From: Methanomicrobiales archaeon
GTDB lineage: Archaea > Halobacteriota > Methanomicrobia > Methanomicrobiales > Methanospirillaceae
Assembly: GCA_012798365.1 (NCBI GenBank)
Contig: JAAZNH010000104.1
Coordinates: forward strand, 1 to 13,637
DNA: 13,637 nucleotides
Direction: 5' to 3'
The notes under the pieces were generated by a model. It was not told the DNA's origin, did no database searches, and saw only the letters and a list, made by a program, of their open reading frames with translations. Shown in pieces: positions 11,648 to 13,637 of the stretch. Position numbers and translations under genes: made by a program. The stretch's first letter is position 1, and every line of letters begins with the position of its first letter.

Positions 11648-13637
11648 ATGACTGCAGACAGGAAGCGTTCCTCAAAAAAGAAAAACCCTGCATCCCCCGC
11701 ACCCGCCCGGAAAGGGCTGGCCCTCTACCGGGCTGTTTTTGAATCCTCGGGGATTGCATCCGCTTTCATCGGCGAGGACGGGGTCTTTTTGCTCGTCAAC
11801 AGCCGGTTCGAACAGGTCAGCGGTTACCCGGCAGCTGAAATCGAGGGCCGGATGCACTGGAAGGACCTGGTTTTTCCAGATGATGCAGACCGGCTGATGC
11901 GGTACACCCGGGAACTGCTGACCCGTGAAGGGATTGTTCCTCCTGCCTGTACCTTCGATCTCCGCGACAGGAATGGCCAGCCGGTCCCTATGCTCCTGTC
12001 GATCCGGGCAATTCCCGAAAGTAAACGCGTTGTCATCTCCCTGGTAGAAAATGCAACCCGGAAGAAACTTGATGAGAAGCTCCGTGAAGCCGAAAACCGG
12101 TACCGGGCCCTTGTCGACGAGATTCCGGTAGGTGTGTTCCGGAACAAGGTTGAGTCCCCGGGCCGGCTGCTCTGGGGAAACCCTGCGGTCGTGAAGATGT
12201 ACGGCTATGACTCCCTTGCGGATATGAACAAACACCCCCTCATTGATCTGTATGCCGACCCGGCCGACCGGAAGCGTTTTTTGGAGGAGATTCTCAAAGA
12301 GGGCTTTATCCGCAATTTCTGTGTCCGGCACAAGCGTAAGGACGGGTCCCTGTTCATGGCACGGCTCTCTGCCAGGGCCCGTAAAAACCGGGATAATGAG
12401 ATCGCCTGGATCGACGGGATTGTGGAAGATCTCTCCCACGAGATTGCCGCACAGGATGCACAGGATCCCCGGGTCCGCCTTGCCCGGGCTGCGTTTGATT
12501 CCGCTACCGGCGTGAGTATCTGTACTACGGATATGGCCGGGACCTTCACGATGGTCAACCGGGGCCTTGAAGAGATGCTTGGCTACTCTTCTGCTGACCT
12601 GGTGGACAAAGAGACCCCGCTTCTCTTCCACAGCAAACCGGAACTTCTTGCACGCGGTGAGGAACTCACAAAAGAGGCCGGATACCCTATTACCGGGATG
12701 GAGATCCTGACCTTCCCCGTTGAAAGGGGAACTCCTGATGAGCGGGAATGGACATGGGCCCGGCACAACGGCGATCCCTTCCATGTCCTTCTCACCACAT
12801 CAAAACTCACGGATGCGGCCGGCCGGCAGCTGGGATACCTGTTCACAGCAAAAGAGATAACTGCAAAACGGGAGGTTGAGGAAGCGTTCAGGTCCTCCTG
12901 CCTCCAGATGTCCGGGGTCATCTACAATCTGCCTGAAGCCACCTTTGCCATTGACCAGGACGGCAACGTCATTGCCTGGAACCGGGTCATGGAAGATCTT
13001 ACCGGAATCACGGCAACCGACATTCTCGGGAAAGGAGATTACATCTATGCGATCCCGTTCTATGGCGAGAAGCGCCCGATGCTCATCGACCTGTTGGCTG
13101 CCACTGATGCCGGTTTAGAAGAATGGGGGTATTGTGCAATCCGGAGAAAAGGCAATGCAATCATTGCCGAGACCCCGACCATTGACCCGGATAACAACGT
13201 ACGGGTAATCTCGGCCCTTGCAGCACCTATCTTCGATGGAAACGGCAACCGTGTTGGTGCGATTGAATCGGTCTCCGATGCCACCAGCCGGAGGATCCGT
13301 GAGGCAGTTCTTGAAGATAGTGTCCAGAAATTCCGTGAGATCCTTGACAATACCGGATCAGCAACTGCAATCATTGACGAGGATGACACCATCACGTACA
13401 TCAACCCGGAGTTCGGCAGGCTTTTTGGTTACGTGAGGAATGAGGTTGAAGGAAAGAAGAAATGGACCGAGTTTGTTGTTCCTGAAGATTTACGGCGGCT
13501 CAGGGAGCAATGGAACCGCCTCGTCCTGCAGGGTTCAGGAGACGGGCCGTTCCGGTTCGAGGTCCGTTTCATCCGCTGGGACGGTGAGGTCTGCAACGAG
13601 CTTTTAACCGTCACCCGGATTCCCGGGACCCAGAAAC
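11648..13637 (+). CDS. Multi-PAS sensor protein, probably a histidine kinase (3' end outside window)
   Basis: The frame is open for 663 codons from the ATG at 11648 to the window edge, with GGAG twelve bases before the ATG and no other in-frame start upstream. Residues 1-22 are a basic, Lys-rich tail. At least five PAS domains follow, near 25-140, 148-265, 277-410, 420-550 and 558 onward. Each shows the usual 'f..vN..f....Gy...e..G' signature, for example LLVNSRFEQVSGYPAAEIEG, TMVNRGLEEMLGYSSADL, VIAWNRVMEDLTGI and TYINPEFGRLFGYVRNEVEG. There is no signal peptide or membrane segment, so sensing is cytoplasmic. In Methanomicrobiales such proteins commonly end in a HisKA/HATPase kinase, but that part is not visible and the output is inference. 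Ligands cannot be read off the PAS sequences. The gene is divergent from RuBisCO. Confidence 0.92.
   Translation, partial: MTADRKRSSKKKNPASPAPARKGLALYRAVFESSGIASAFIGEDGVFLLVNSRFEQVSGYPAAEIEGRMHWKDLVFPDDADRLMRYTRELLTREGIVPPACTFDLRDRNGQPVPMLLSIRAIPESKRVVISLVENATRKKLDEKLREAENRYRALVDEIPVGVFRNKVESPGRLLWGNPAVVKMYGYDSLADMNKHPLIDLYADPADRKRFLEEILKEGFIRNFCVRHKRKDGSLFMARLSARARKNRDNEIAWIDGIVEDLSHEIAAQDAQDPRVRLARAAFDSATGVSICTTDMAGTFTMVNRGLEEMLGYSSADLVDKETPLLFHSKPELLARGEELTKEAGYPITGMEILTFPVERGTPDEREWTWARHNGDPFHVLLTTSKLTDAAGRQLGYLFTAKEITAKREVEEAFRSSCLQMSGVIYNLPEATFAIDQDGNVIAWNRVMEDLTGITATDILGKGDYIYAIPFYGEKRPMLIDLLAATDAGLEEWGYCAIRRKGNAIIAETPTIDPDNNVRVISALAAPIFDGNGNRVGAIESVSDATSRRIREAVLEDSVQKFREILDNTGSATAIIDEDDTITYINPEFGRLFGYVRNEVEGKKKWTEFVVPEDLRRLREQWNRLVLQGSGDGPFRFEVRFIRWDGEVCNELLTVTRIPGTQK

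Noticed and set aside
11672..12784. A 370-codon minus-strand open frame
   Set aside because: It is antisense to the multi-PAS gene, whose PAS motifs are clear; no motif or ribosome site supports the minus-strand reading.
1..13637. CRISPR array, insertion sequence, prophage, tRNA or rRNA
   Set aside because: No regularly spaced direct repeats, transposase or integrase reading, or tRNA-like clover-leaf was found in the short gaps between genes.

Overview
The window looks like chromosomal DNA of a methanogenic archaeon of the order Methanomicrobiales, most likely near Methanoregula or its relatives. The case rests on an archaeal form III RuBisCO, a long multi-PAS sensor protein, flavodoxin-ferredoxin fusions of the EFR1 type, archaeal TATA boxes placed about 23-28 nt before start codons, T-tract 3' ends, and GC-rich codon use dominated by CGG, CCG and GAC/GAT. 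The assignment to order is inference; there is no marker gene here that would settle the genus.

Layout from left to right. (1) 2-178, plus strand: the last 58 codons of an M3-type oligopeptidase. (2) 268-1863, plus strand: a secreted protein with three tandem Cache sensor modules, ending tail to tail with the next gene. (3) 1869-9136, minus strand: nine tightly packed genes that read as one operon. In transcription order they are an ArsR-flavodoxin fusion regulator, a SAM-dependent methyltransferase, an EFR1 flavodoxin-ferredoxin, two NapH-like membrane iron-sulfur proteins, a second EFR1 protein, a four-helix membrane protein of unknown function, a radical SAM enzyme with a SPASM/twitch-like C-terminus, and a flavodoxin. 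(4) 9248-9442 and 9531-10010, minus strand: a small protein of unknown function and a GyrI-like effector-binding protein. (5) 10124-11416, minus strand: form III RuBisCO with all the catalytic residues. (6) 11648 to the window edge, plus strand: a PAS-repeat sensor protein, divergent from RuBisCO and cut by the window end.

The most interesting part is the nine-gene operon. It holds up to ten predicted [4Fe-4S] clusters in its four core redox proteins, counting the two ferredoxin clusters in each EFR1 protein, the two in each NapH-like protein and the CX3CP pairs in the membrane domains. It also holds four flavodoxin domains: one in the regulator, one in each EFR1 protein, and one free. The core is arranged as a mirror image, EFR1 - NapH-like - NapH-like - EFR1. 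The first gene fuses a ferredoxin-like CX2CX2CX3C segment, an ArsR winged helix and a flavodoxin, and starts inside a cluster of overlapping inverted repeats. The simplest reading is a self-regulated, redox- or metal-responsive membrane electron-transfer system that feeds low-potential electrons to a radical SAM enzyme and perhaps to the methyltransferase pathway. The function of the whole is not one I recognise.

No tRNA, rRNA, CRISPR array, insertion sequence or phage gene was seen. The gaps between genes are short (the longest is 231 bases, between RuBisCO and the PAS gene).
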